Source: VAXT01 sp963728535
Lineage (GTDB): Bacteria; Actinomycetota; Thermoleophilia; Gaiellales; Gaiellaceae
DNA length: 64,000 nucleotides
Direction: 5' to 3'
NCBI GenBank assembly: GCA_963728535.1
Contig: CAVSKK010000001.1
Coordinates: 186,001-250,000, forward strand
Below are positions 29,683 to 36,722 of this stretch, in pieces; positions within the stretch are counted from its first letter, which is position 1; the number at the start of each line of letters is the position of its first letter. The notes below the pieces were generated by a model. It had not been told where the DNA came from, made no database searches, and worked only from the letters and a program-made list of their open reading frames with translations. The translations under genes and the position numbers were made by a program.

Positions 29683-30086
29683 GCAAAGTGCGTGAGGCGA
29701 TGGTTCCCGAGCCGCGGACGCTCGAGGCGGGCGCACCCGCCCAGGAGGCCGGGCAGCTGCTCGCGCGCCCCGAGGTGCGGGCCGTCCTCGTCTGTGACGG
29801 CGGTCGGCTCGTCGGCGTCGTCACGCGCAAGACTCTCGTCCGCGAGATCGTGGCCACGGGTCGCGATCCGAAGACGACGACGGTCGGTGACGTTGCCGAG
29901 GAGCCGCACTACACGATCGACTCAGAGCTGGACCTCGACGAGGCGTTCCGCTTCCTCGAGGATGAGGACATCGAGCGCGTGCCCGTCGTCGAGGACGGCA
30001 AGCTCGTCGGCGTCCTTTCGCGCAGCGTCCTGCAGCGCAGGCTCGCCGAGGACGAAGAGCCGGACCAGCCTCAGCAGCAGGTGTAG
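29679..30086 (+). CDS. Two-CBS-domain protein
   Basis: 135-aa protein made of two CBS motifs: residues 1-62 (VREAMVPEPRTLEAGAPAQE; LVGVVTRKTLVREIV) and 68-125 (VGDVAEEPHYTIDSELDLDE; ERVPVVEDGKLVGVLSRSVL). Such pairs bind adenosyl nucleotides. The start overlaps the glutamate dehydrogenase stop (ATGA), suggesting it senses nucleotides to regulate that enzyme or is simply co-expressed. It ends with a Gln/Asp-rich tail. Its last 16 nt overlap the convergent ppx gene. Confidence 0.88.
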   Translation: MSKVREAMVPEPRTLEAGAPAQEAGQLLARPEVRAVLVCDGGRLVGVVTRKTLVREIVATGRDPKTTTVGDVAEEPHYTIDSELDLDEAFRFLEDEDIERVPVVEDGKLVGVLSRSVLQRRLAEDEEPDQPQQQV

Positions 30087-31003
30087 GCGCCCGGCGGGGC
30101 GTCGCCTTCGACCGGCTCCGGGAGCGCGGCCGCCTCGAGCGCGATCCCGTACAGGATGTCGCGCTCGCTGGCTTCGATCGACGCCAGCCCGAAATGGCGC
30201 ATCACCTCTCGCAGGATGACCGCGCCCGCGACGATCACCGGAGCCCGCTCCGGCTCGAGCCCGGGCACCCTGCGTCGCTCGGCGAGCGGAAGGGCGGCGA
30301 GGCGCTCGAGCTGAGCCCGGACCGCGCCGTCGCCGAGCCGATGGCCGTGGACGCGGTTGCGGTCGTACTCGACCAAGCCGAGGTCGAGCGCGGCGAGCGA
30401 GGTGATCGTGCCGGCAACGCCGATCCCTCGCCGGGCCGTGAGCGTCTCCGGCACTTCCGTGGCGAGCGCCGAGCGCGTCGCCGTCCCGAGGGCGTCGAGC
30501 TCGTCCTCGGTGGGCGGGTCGGAGAGGAGGAAGCGCTCCGTCAGGCGAACGGATCCGAGCTCGGTGCTGATCCGATGCCCGCCGCCGATCAGCTCGGTGG
30601 AGCCGCCGCCGATGTCGACGACGAGTGCGTCCTTGCTTGCCTCACCGACTCCAAGCAGCGTCAGCTCGGCCTCCTCCTCGCCGGTCAGGAGCCGCGTGGT
30701 GAACCCGTAGCTCCACTCGATCTCGCCGAGGAAGGCCTCGCCGTTTTCGGCGTCGCGAACCGCGCTCGTTGCGACGAGCAAGGCCCGCTCGGCGCCCAGG
30801 GACTCGAGCTCGCGCCGGTAGTCGGAGAGGCAGTTCCGGACGCGCGCGATCGGGAGCGGCAGGAGCTTGTGGCGTGAGTCGACGCCCTCGCCGAGGCGTG
30901 TGATCGTCGTTCGCTGGGCGACCTCGCTAACGCGCCCGTCAGCGACTTCCGCGACGAGCAGGCGAGTCGTGTTCGTGCCCAGATCGATTGCGGCTACTCG
31001 CAT
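30071..31003 (-). CDS. ppx: Ppx/GppA-family exopolyphosphatase / pppGpp phosphatase
   Basis: 310-aa protein. The ATG at 31003 is chosen because VAAIDLGTNTTRLLVAEV, the phosphate-1 motif of the ASKHA fold, follows at once. The longer frame upstream would run through the tRNA promoter. LLVATSAVRDAENGEAFLG, EEAELTLLGVGEASKDALVV, then DIGGGSTELIGG (phosphate-2) and GVAGTITSLAALDLGL are all present. It is the short single-domain form typical of actinobacteria. It removes terminal phosphate from polyphosphate or pppGpp. Its promoter region faces the tRNA-fMet promoter. Confidence 0.88.
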   Translation of the reverse strand: MRVAAIDLGTNTTRLLVAEVADGRVSEVAQRTTITRLGEGVDSRHKLLPLPIARVRNCLSDYRRELESLGAERALLVATSAVRDAENGEAFLGEIEWSYGFTTRLLTGEEEAELTLLGVGEASKDALVVDIGGGSTELIGGGHRISTELGSVRLTERFLLSDPPTEDELDALGTATRSALATEVPETLTARRGIGVAGTITSLAALDLGLVEYDRNRVHGHRLGDGAVRAQLERLAALPLAERRRVPGLEPERAPVIVAGAVILREVMRHFGLASIEASERDILYGIALEAAALPEPVEGDAPPGAYTCC

Positions 31004-31026
31004 CGGACGGCCAACGTAGCAGCGGC

Positions 31027-31032
31027 TATAAT
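31027..31032 (+). promoter_or_regulatory. -10 box of the tRNA-fMet promoter
   Basis: A perfect TATAAT ends 11 nt before the first tRNA base. No good -35 is visible at the usual distance. It lies between the divergent ppx start (31003) and the tRNA. Confidence 0.6.
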
Positions 31033-31043
31033 TCACGCCACGC

Positions 31044-31117
31044 CGCGGGGTGGAGCAGTCAGGTAGCTCGCCGGGCTCATAACCCGGAGGTCGCAGGTTC
31101 AAATCCTGCCCCCGCTA
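31044..31117 (+). tRNA. Initiator tRNA-fMet (CAT)
   Basis: A 74-nt cloverleaf can be folded. The acceptor CGCGGGG pairs with CCCCGCT, leaving positions 1 and 72 as C and U unpaired, a hallmark of bacterial initiators. The D stem is GAGC/GCTC. The anticodon stem CCGGG/CCCGG contains the three consecutive G:C pairs diagnostic of initiators, around loop CTCATAA. The T arm is GCAGG-TTCAAAT-CCTGC and the discriminator is A. CCA is not encoded. The 3' half from the anticodon loop on is repeated at 33369, marking an integration site. Confidence 0.95.
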
Positions 31118-31120
31118 CTG

Positions 31121-31146
31121 GAAAGGCCCCGGAGACGGGGCCTTTC
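31121..31146 (+). terminator. Terminator hairpin after tRNA-fMet
   Basis: GAAAGGCCCCG and CGGGGCCTTTC form an 11-bp perfect stem with a GAGA loop, beginning 3 nt after the tRNA. The following T tract is weak (TCGTTCG). Confidence 0.75.
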
Positions 31147-31174
31147 TCGTTCGTGCGACTGACACGGCGACTGA

Positions 31175-31196
31175 AACTTTTGCCCAACTTTTGCCC
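31175..31196 (+). repeat. Tandem 11-bp direct repeat, possible integrase arm site
   Basis: Two back-to-back copies of AACTTTTGCCC lie 58 nt after the tRNA. A third copy is at 33456-33466, at a similar distance from the second tRNA 3'-half copy. Position and repetition suggest arm-type recombinase sites; this is inferred. Confidence 0.5.
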
Positions 31197-31303
31197 GCTT
31201 GGCCTGAGCGAATTGCCGGCCGTGAGGGCCGACGGCACCGCAGGTGGGTCGTTGGGTTGCCTCAGAGGCGCCACCCTTATGACTCCAACAGCTCCTGGCC
31301 AGG

Positions 31304-31735
31304 TCAGCGCCGGAACAAGCCACGGATGCGATCGATCAGACCGCGACCACGCTCCATGAACTTAGGTTGAGCATCTGCCGGCTCGGTCCGCGACCTGAGA
31401 TAGCGCTCTCGATCTTCCTTGTCTCGTGCTCGGCCTGCCTCAATTTTCTCCCGCGCCCATTTTGGCGCCCACTCGATGCGGTTCTGCTCGATCCAGTAGT
31501 GCGACTGGCACGAGTAGCTCCAGTTGCCCACGGATGGCCAGAGAGAAATCGCGCTGCCGTCGTACATGAACCGCCACTTCACTGGGTTCACGGGAAGCGT
31601 GATCTTGCTACCGCAGCCGCAGGCGCACTTATGCACGGTTGTGCTGTACGGGACCGAGATATAGAGCACACCCTCGTCGAGGTCCTTCGGCACGAATTCA
31701 ACGAACTCAGGGCGGATGGCGGTCAAGCGGCTCAT
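31304..31735 (-). CDS. DUF6527-family zinc-binding protein of the ubiquitin-like cassette
   Basis: 143-aa protein, last gene of a three-gene operon; its ATG overlaps the E1 stop (ATGA). Residues 15-80 form the conserved domain: FVPKDLDEGVLYISVPYST, TTVHKCACGCGSKITLPV and WSYSCQSHYWIEQNRIEW. The three cysteines in CACGC plus the SCQSH Cys/His would bind one zinc. PSVGNW is also typical of the family. The C-terminal 50 residues are charged and helical. DUF6527 proteins recur beside multiubiquitin and ThiF/DUF6791 genes; their activity is not established as far as I know. The best guess is a system-specific partner or peptidase-like factor. Confidence 0.75.
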   Translation of the reverse strand: MSRLTAIRPEFVEFVPKDLDEGVLYISVPYSTTVHKCACGCGSKITLPVNPVKWRFMYDGSAISLWPSVGNWSYSCQSHYWIEQNRIEWAPKWAREKIEAGRARDKEDRERYLRSRTEPADAQPKFMERGRGLIDRIRGLFRR

Positions 31736-32910
31736 GCAGCATCCGTGTTGATCAAGTAGTTGCCGTTGATCGTATAGAGGCTCTGGTGCTCGTTCTCAAT
31801 GTCACCGTAGAACCCGACGAGCTTCTTCCACTTGATAACGGCAAGGATGGCATTCAGAGCATTGAGCTCAGCGATCTGGATGTTCCGGGTGTAGTCGTCG
31901 TCCTCGTCACCGCCGCTGAACGGGAGCTTTCCTCTTGAGCGGTGGGCTGCAGTGCTGGTCGTCGTACGGACCATCCCGACGAGCGAACGCTCCTTCTCCT
32001 TGACGCCCAAACCAACGTCGATGAATCCGACGCCGAACTCTTCGAGCTTCTCGGTGATGAGCTTCCTGGCCTTGCCGTTATCGATCGCGATGAACACAAA
32101 GTCCATCTCTTGCAGCTCGCCGACGGTTGCCTCGTCAACGTTGTAGTCGTGCTCGATGATCTCGCGACGCATAGCTGAGTAGATCTGGCCGAACCGCCTG
32201 ACCTTCTTCGGCCGTGCTCTTAGTTCGTCGTTGGTCGGCGCGCCTGGAGCCCGGAAGGCGTTGTGCTGGTGGAAGGCATCGCGGTCGAAGAGGTGGATCT
32301 TGCCGATCGGCGTCTTTGCCAGCAGGTCGAGAATGTATGAGCCCGTGCCTCCGAGCCCCACGATTGCGACGGAACTGACCTTGAGCTTCTCGGTGATCAC
32401 TTCAAGACCCGCGCGGCTAGCGGCGCTATCGACGTAGTTGAAGACCGTCTCCTCCTCATCCTCGACGATGACGGGATGGGTGTGCGCATCAACCGATTCA
32501 TCAATCTTCTTTGCCGGTCCGGAAAGGATCCGGACATACGTTGAGACCTTGTGGTGGTAGTCGCGATAGCGATGGTCTGACGTTTGCGGTTTGGACGACA
32601 ACTGAAGATTGACGGCAACACCGCCATACGACTGCTCGAGGTTCTCGCCGACAACGTGAGGAATTGCCGTACCACCGGCGTTGTACGGCTTCTCGCCGGC
32701 GAAGTACATGACGTGGTCCTCGACCGGGTTGACGGTCACGTCGTCGGCTAGCTCGAGCGTCGAGGTGAGAGTCCCGCGCTTGATCTGCCGCTCGGACGTC
32801 ACGTACGGAACGTCCCTCACGATGAGGACAGCACCGTTCGTGCTGATGTCGTAGCCCTCGTCCTGCAGCTGCTTCAGGTCTGCACTACGAGCGATCAGTC
32901 GCTGTGACAT
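31732..32910 (-). CDS. E2-like (DUF6791) / ThiF-type E1 fusion of a ubiquitin-like system
   Basis: 392-aa protein. Residues 1-170 match the DUF6791/E2-like region (DDVTVNPVEDHVMYFAGEKP, GVAVNLQLSSKPQTSDHRYR, DYHHKVSTYVRILSG). Residues 172-390 are a ThiF/E1 adenylation domain: VSSVAIVGLGGTGSYILDLL (ATP loop), IHLFDRDAFHQHNAFRAPGA, then KKVRRFGQIYSAMR (Arg/Lys of the active site), FVFIAIDNGKARKLI, and a C-terminal Asn/Leu-rich helix. In a full read I find no cysteine in the protein, so neither a catalytic E2 Cys nor an E1 transthiolation Cys exists. It begins inside the Ubl gene (26-nt overlap) and overlaps DUF6527 by ATGA. Adenylating activity is likely; conjugation is not shown. Confidence 0.82.
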   Translation of the reverse strand: MSQRLIARSADLKQLQDEGYDISTNGAVLIVRDVPYVTSERQIKRGTLTSTLELADDVTVNPVEDHVMYFAGEKPYNAGGTAIPHVVGENLEQSYGGVAVNLQLSSKPQTSDHRYRDYHHKVSTYVRILSGPAKKIDESVDAHTHPVIVEDEEETVFNYVDSAASRAGLEVITEKLKVSSVAIVGLGGTGSYILDLLAKTPIGKIHLFDRDAFHQHNAFRAPGAPTNDELRARPKKVRRFGQIYSAMRREIIEHDYNVDEATVGELQEMDFVFIAIDNGKARKLITEKLEEFGVGFIDVGLGVKEKERSLVGMVRTTTSTAAHRSRGKLPFSGGDEDDDYTRNIQIAELNALNAILAVIKWKKLVGFYGDIENEHQSLYTINGNYLINTDAA

Positions 32911-33169
32911 CGAAGATCATGCCGTCCTTCACCTTCACCGACTGGCCGGGCCCGAGGTCGCCCTCGTGGTTGTCATCGTGGCCCCGCCGGTAGCCGACTG
33001 TGATCAGAATGTTCTCGCCCGAGGGCGGATTGCCGTCATAAGCCAGATCCACGACCTGCTCGTACGAGATCTCCTTCTCCTCCCACTCGTGTGGGGTGCC
33101 GTCGACGATGATCGTTACGGCCTTGTTGCGACCGTTGCCGTGATCGTCGTCGTGCTGCTCGCTACTCAT
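32885..33169 (-). CDS. Ubiquitin-like (multiubiquitin-family) protein, single domain
   Basis: 94-aa protein. The ATG at 33169 is preferred over the upstream TTG because AAGGAGG lies 6 nt before it. After an acidic/His-rich N-tail (SSEQHDDDHGNG) a single beta-grasp domain follows: KAVTIIVDGTPHEWEEKEIS, YEQVVDLAYDGNPP, ENILITVGYRRG, then DLGPGQSVKVKDGMIFDVTA and a TDRS terminus. This is the pattern of the multiubiquitin family, where several copies are often fused; here there is one. There is no C-terminal Gly-Gly, so direct activation would need another chemistry, processing, or a non-conjugating role. First gene of the operon. Confidence 0.78.
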   Translation of the reverse strand: MSSEQHDDDHGNGRNKAVTIIVDGTPHEWEEKEISYEQVVDLAYDGNPPSGENILITVGYRRGHDDNHEGDLGPGQSVKVKDGMIFDVTATDRS

Positions 33170-33198
33170 GGACAACCTCCTTCGTGTTTGTTAACTCT

Positions 33199-33204
33199 AG
33201 TCTA
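33199..33204 (-). promoter_or_regulatory. Probable -10 box of the ubiquitin-like operon
   Basis: On the minus strand this reads TAGACT, 30 nt before the ATG at 33169 and 2 nt downstream of the LexA-like box, so a bound repressor would cover the promoter. The -35 is not clear. Confidence 0.4.
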
Positions 33205-33206
33205 CG

Positions 33207-33220
33207 CGAACGTTTGTTCG
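33207..33220. promoter_or_regulatory. LexA-type SOS box
   Basis: CGAACGTTTGTTCG is a perfect 5-bp inverted repeat with a 4-nt spacer, the CGAAC-N4-GTTCG consensus of Gram-positive and actinobacterial LexA. It lies 37 nt upstream of the ubiquitin-like gene start, abutting the candidate -10 box. The operon is therefore probably repressed by LexA and induced by DNA damage. Confidence 0.7.
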
Positions 33221-33368
33221 GCAAATCTTATCTCCTGCCGCAGACGGCGGAGGATCGGATTGCAAGGTCTAGTGGATTTGTTTTCTTGCAGGTTGTCGGG
33301 CGCAGAAGCGCCGAGGAGCGCGTCGAGGCAGAACCCGTTGGCCGAGTCGTGATGGTTGCCTCAGGACG

Positions 33369-33408
33369 CATAACCCGGAGGTCGCAGGTTCAAATTCTGC
33401 CTGGCTAC
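33369..33408 (+). repeat. Duplicated 3' half of tRNA-fMet (attachment-site copy)
   Basis: 27 bases are identical to the tRNA from the anticodon loop into the T loop (CATAACCCGGAGG onward), then one mismatch, CTGCC, and a degenerate acceptor (TGGCTACT). Downstream, degenerate remains of the tRNA terminator and one AACTTTTGCCC copy follow. It cannot fold as a tRNA. It marks the right boundary of the ubiquitin-like cassette and probably the left boundary of another element. Confidence 0.8.
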
Positions 33409-33522
33409 TCCGGAAACGGTGCCTCTCGTTCTTCTTCGATTCCACCGGATGTCCAAACTTTTGCCCGAAGCATCCGCGATGAGATGCGCGACCACGGATC
33501 TCCGCGAGCCTCCGGGGACTGC

Positions 33523-34593
33523 TTAGGCTGGCCCTTCGGTCTCGTCGGCAGTGAGCGGCGTATCCGTGGCAGTTTCTGTTGGCGTTTCGGCCGACGGTGG
33601 GGGTGGAGCCTTGGCAGAAGGGCTGCTCTCGAGAATGTGACCAGGCGGGCGGCCGACGCGGTCGCCGAGTGCTTCCTCGCGCCTACGGACGATCTCGAGG
33701 GCGATGTCCTCGACGGTAGTCGTTAGCCAGTTGTACGTATGTGTGCCCTCTCTATAGTCGGCCGGTCCGTAGGCCTGAACACGGTCTTGCTCCGAAAGCT
33801 GCTTGACCTGACGGAACTGCGCCCGCGACTCGGGGTTGTACACGGCATACGTTTTGCCCTTGTACTGCGTGAGGATTGAGAAGACGGGAACGTCGCTGGG
33901 ACCGTCTGCGACATAGATCATGTTCTCGAACGGAATGCGGCGGTCCTCGGGGGCCATGCGAGCATTGACTGCGATCTCGTCCGGGAACTTGTTGACGCCT
34001 TTGTTGATTTCGAACACCGCCCGCGTCTTCGTGGTGTTGTCGATCACATAGACGATGTCTCTCAGCTCGGGCTCGGCCTCGAGTTCTTGTTGCACCCCGC
34101 CGCGGAAGCCGGGCGGGGCGACGTGCTCGACGAAGTCGCATGCCCAGACGTCGTCGACGTGCTCGGCGATTGGGCTTCCGATGATCATCTGCCGCAGGCC
34201 GGTCGAGACGATGTAGTGCTCGATCTCGATGTGGTGTTTGGCGAACCCCGGTTCCTCGGCGACGAGCTGCTTCACATTTGGGAAGAACTCCGGCAGACCC
34301 GGATAGAACTCGAGCCCGCGACCGAGCTCGCGGAGACGCTGGTTGTTCAAACCGGCGAATGGTCCCTCCCGCACGTAGGTCAGGATGTGGTTCAAGTAGA
34401 TCGTGTCGTCCGAGACAAGACTTGCCCCGTGCTCGCGGTGCCAGGCCGGCAGAGCAGCGACCTCGGCCCAGAATTCTCCAGCATCGACGCCATAGGCTTC
34501 AAAGAGCGGCGCCTGCATGTACTCCGGGATCAGCGTTCGGTCGAAGTCCCAAATCATGGCGATCGTTGTCTGCGGAAAAACCGGCGCCGTCAT
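33523..34593 (-). CDS. HAD-superfamily hydrolase
   Basis: Intact 356-aa protein. Motif I is MIWDFDRTLIPEY (Asp nucleophile and general acid Asp), motif II EHYIVSTGLRQMI, and motif IV ENMIYVADGPSDVPVFSIL. A helical cap lies between motif I and II (residues 30-110: VDAGEFWAEVAALPAWHREH). The last 50 residues are Pro/Thr/Glu-rich and probably disordered (PPPPSAETPTETATDTPLTA). Cytoplasmic phosphatase-like enzyme, substrate unknown. It lies just right of the tRNA 3'-half copy, so it may belong to the mobile region. The start is 23 nt from a possible divergent gene. Confidence 0.8.
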   Translation of the reverse strand: MTAPVFPQTTIAMIWDFDRTLIPEYMQAPLFEAYGVDAGEFWAEVAALPAWHREHGASLVSDDTIYLNHILTYVREGPFAGLNNQRLRELGRGLEFYPGLPEFFPNVKQLVAEEPGFAKHHIEIEHYIVSTGLRQMIIGSPIAEHVDDVWACDFVEHVAPPGFRGGVQQELEAEPELRDIVYVIDNTTKTRAVFEINKGVNKFPDEIAVNARMAPEDRRIPFENMIYVADGPSDVPVFSILTQYKGKTYAVYNPESRAQFRQVKQLSEQDRVQAYGPADYREGTHTYNWLTTTVEDIALEIVRRREEALGDRVGRPPGHILESSPSAKAPPPPSAETPTETATDTPLTADETEGPA

Positions 34594-34616
34594 CCCGACC
34601 TAGGATACTTCCGCCC

Positions 34617-34952
34617 GTGACGGCTCTTACTCGCTCGACCCCCGCCAGCCCGTCGGAGGCGATCGGCCAGAGAAACGGGACGTTGTACGGTGGCGAAGTG
34701 AGCCAAGGAGCCACGAGACGGGGCAACGCTCGCCGCTGGCTTCTGCGCGCACAGCTCTTTGGTGGCGGCGCCGACGGACGAGCTGTACACCTCGACTCGC
34801 TGATTCCTGAAATCGCGGTTTACATAGCCAACGGCCGGACCATCGCCTGTGGCGAAGATCTTCCGCACCGAGGCGAGGGCCGGTTCGTAGGCGTCTATCG
34901 CCTCGCTTCAGGCAGCGGGCCTGAGCCGCCGGTGTACGTCGCTGCTGCCTAG
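34617..34952 (+). CDS. Hypothetical protein
   Basis: 111-codon frame with GTG start. Its C-terminal half looks protein-like (HLDSLIPEIAVYIANGRTIA; GRFVGVYRLASGSGPEPPVY) with several aromatic and beta-strand-like runs. The N-terminal 50 residues are Arg/Gly-rich. An opposite-strand frame of 92 codons covers part of it, so coding strand is not certain. No domain recognised. It is divergent from the HAD gene. Confidence 0.35.
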   Translation: MTALTRSTPASPSEAIGQRNGTLYGGEVSQGATRRGNARRWLLRAQLFGGGADGRAVHLDSLIPEIAVYIANGRTIACGEDLPHRGEGRFVGVYRLASGSGPEPPVYVAAA

Positions 34953-35079
34953 GGGACAAAACCGTCCCCGCTGCGAAACCGTTGTTTCCGAGGCCCGGTG
35001 TTCAACTGTCCGCCAGTCGCCGAGTGTGTTGCCGGTGCCAGCGTTCAAGGGAGGGACCGAGGCGCCAGTTCTGAGGCAG

Positions 35080-35337
35080 CTAGCCGGCTGCAGTGACTGA
35101 GCGACGATCGTAGAGCGAGCGACGATCCGTCCCGCGAAAGGGGATTTGCGCCACTCTACGGTCAACGCCACTCCTTCTATCACCCCGAGAAACATGGAAT
35201 GCCCGAGCCATGCGTCGAAGGCGGAGTCCGCTCAGAAAGATTTCCTCCACCCGCTGAAGAGCTACTCGGACCGCGAGGAGCACGAACAGTGCGGTGAGCG
35301 CTCCAACGTAGACGATGTGCGGTACAGGGATGTCCAT
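35080..35337 (-). CDS. Small single-pass membrane protein
   Basis: 85-aa frame. VPHIVYVGALTALFVLLAVR is a clear transmembrane helix at the N-terminus, followed by a basic cytoplasmic tail with spaced DRRS/DRR motifs (GDRRSGVDRR, GTDRRSLYDRR). The repeated DRR triplets show as short DNA repeats. No family recognised. It lies back-to-back with the 35340 gene, with no room for separate promoters unless the next start is further downstream. Confidence 0.45.
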   Translation of the reverse strand: MDIPVPHIVYVGALTALFVLLAVRVALQRVEEIFLSGLRLRRMARAFHVSRGDRRSGVDRRVAQIPFRGTDRRSLYDRRSVTAAG

Positions 35338-35339
35338 TC

Positions 35340-36722
35340 GTGGCCGAGTATCGGCAGCGCACCCGAAACAGCTTTAGGTGGCATCCCCTAAGTGGAGTAC
35401 CAAGATTCGGCTACCTCCATCTCGTCCGATGCGAAGCGCAGACTACCGCTGTGTCTCTGATTCTTGGCGAGGCACCGCTAGCGCGCGCTCCGAGCATCGA
35501 GCGCCGTCAGTTTGTGCCCTGGTTTGCGCTCAACGACCGAGATCTCCTCTCGGGTGTCGAGCTCCTGTCTCCAGAGCTCATGTTGGCTGCCAGTTCGCTC
35601 CACGACGCTCATTCCTCACGTGCACTTCGCGAATGGGTCAGAAACACGCTTGGCCTCGGGTGGGCCTTGCATCCCCAGCTTGAGCTCCTACAGCTAACTG
35701 CCGATTTCATCGATACGCGCGCCGAGAAGTATCGGTCAAGGCTCCTCGTGCAGCGCTCCCTCCTCGTCGAGGCGATCGGAGACATCGATTTCCGCGCCGT
35801 CGCTCTGAGTCGACGCCAAGCACGCGACGCGAGTGCTTGTCTGCTTCAGCGTGCGATCAGCGCTCTCGGCACAGCACTCATCACCGGCGCGTTCGTATAC
35901 GACGAGGCTTCACCACGCCTGCTCGGGAACAATCTCGCGCTGCTGGACGGAGCGATCGCCGAGTTCGAGGAAGAACACTTAGCCGACCCCGCCTCCGACA
36001 AAGCTATGTTCGCCATGCCGCGCCAGCTTTTCGCCGGCGTCACGATCCACGCAAGTTTGCTCCGAGAGAAGCGCTTCGCGCAGAGGGTCCTCGATGAACT
36101 GCTCGACCGATCCGAGGGCCTCTCCGGCTATTGGTTGCAGGTCCCCGGCGTCAACAGCGGTTCAAGTGCGGCCACGCTCGAGTCCGTGCGCGACTTCGCC
36201 TATCCGCTCCAAGAGCGGTCGGAGCGGCCCGTTGTTACTGACCGCCTCGGAAGCTTCGGCCTTGGGCTCCTCGCCGGAGGAATCGCCGGCTATTGCGTGG
36301 GCACGGCGGCTCCGGAGTTCGTGACCTTCCCTCCGTTGAGTTATCGCGCCCGTGACATCGACGGCTTCGCCTTCGTCTCCTACAATCAGGTCCTGCTGCG
36401 GAACTTCCAACTGCGCGGGGCGCGCGCGCGGAGAGGTCTCTTGGCCGCGCATCGGTACCCCTGTAGCGGCTGCGGTCATCACGACCCCGACGCGCCTCCT
36501 CAAAACAACCGGGAAAAGAAGCTTCACGGTTTCGCCTGGCATCGAGAACAGGCGCTGCGGCTGTCCGCCGGCGCATCCACGCAGACGGGGGCTCAGTTCC
36601 TACAGATGGTTGGTGTGGCACAGGAGGCGAGCCGCGCGATCAAGGATCCCGCCGCCCCCTTTTACGCCGCGATGCTGGCCACCCTGCCACCTGCCCTAGC
36701 CGCTCGCACTGGAACCGACTAG
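35340..36722 (+). CDS. Unrecognised 460-aa protein
   Basis: Intact frame from a GTG start at 35340; the first 20 residues may not be translated. There is no signal peptide or membrane helix. Visible landmarks: a helical central part (QLELLQLTADFIDTRAEKYR), a VPGVNSGSSAATLESVRDF segment, then VTDRLGSFGLGLLAGGIAGY, which has the look of a glycine-rich strand-turn in a TIM-barrel-type enzyme, and a CSGCGHHDPD segment (about residue 379) that could bind metal. I do not recognise the family. It is followed by a convergent small gene and an HTH gene, all inside the accessory region, so a defence or mobile-element role is possible but unproven. Confidence 0.65.
   Translation: MAEYRQRTRNSFRWHPLSGVPRFGYLHLVRCEAQTTAVSLILGEAPLARAPSIERRQFVPWFALNDRDLLSGVELLSPELMLAASSLHDAHSSRALREWVRNTLGLGWALHPQLELLQLTADFIDTRAEKYRSRLLVQRSLLVEAIGDIDFRAVALSRRQARDASACLLQRAISALGTALITGAFVYDEASPRLLGNNLALLDGAIAEFEEEHLADPASDKAMFAMPRQLFAGVTIHASLLREKRFAQRVLDELLDRSEGLSGYWLQVPGVNSGSSAATLESVRDFAYPLQERSERPVVTDRLGSFGLGLLAGGIAGYCVGTAAPEFVTFPPLSYRARDIDGFAFVSYNQVLLRNFQLRGARARRGLLAAHRYPCSGCGHHDPDAPPQNNREKKLHGFAWHREQALRLSAGASTQTGAQFLQMVGVAQEASRAIKDPAAPFYAAMLATLPPALAARTGTD

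Noticed and set aside
31004..31102. Upstream extension of the Ppx/GppA protein through the tRNA
   Set aside because: The extra 33 residues are the antisense of the tRNA-fMet gene; ATG 31003 starts at the conserved motif.
33369..33420. Second tRNA gene at the tRNA-fMet 3'-half copy
   Set aside because: The 5' half (D arm and acceptor strand) is absent and the acceptor is degenerate; it is an attachment-site copy.
34590..34868. Minus-strand 92-codon frame opposite the 34617 frame
   Set aside because: Less protein-like than the plus-strand frame and overlaps the HAD promoter side; kept only as a caveat there.
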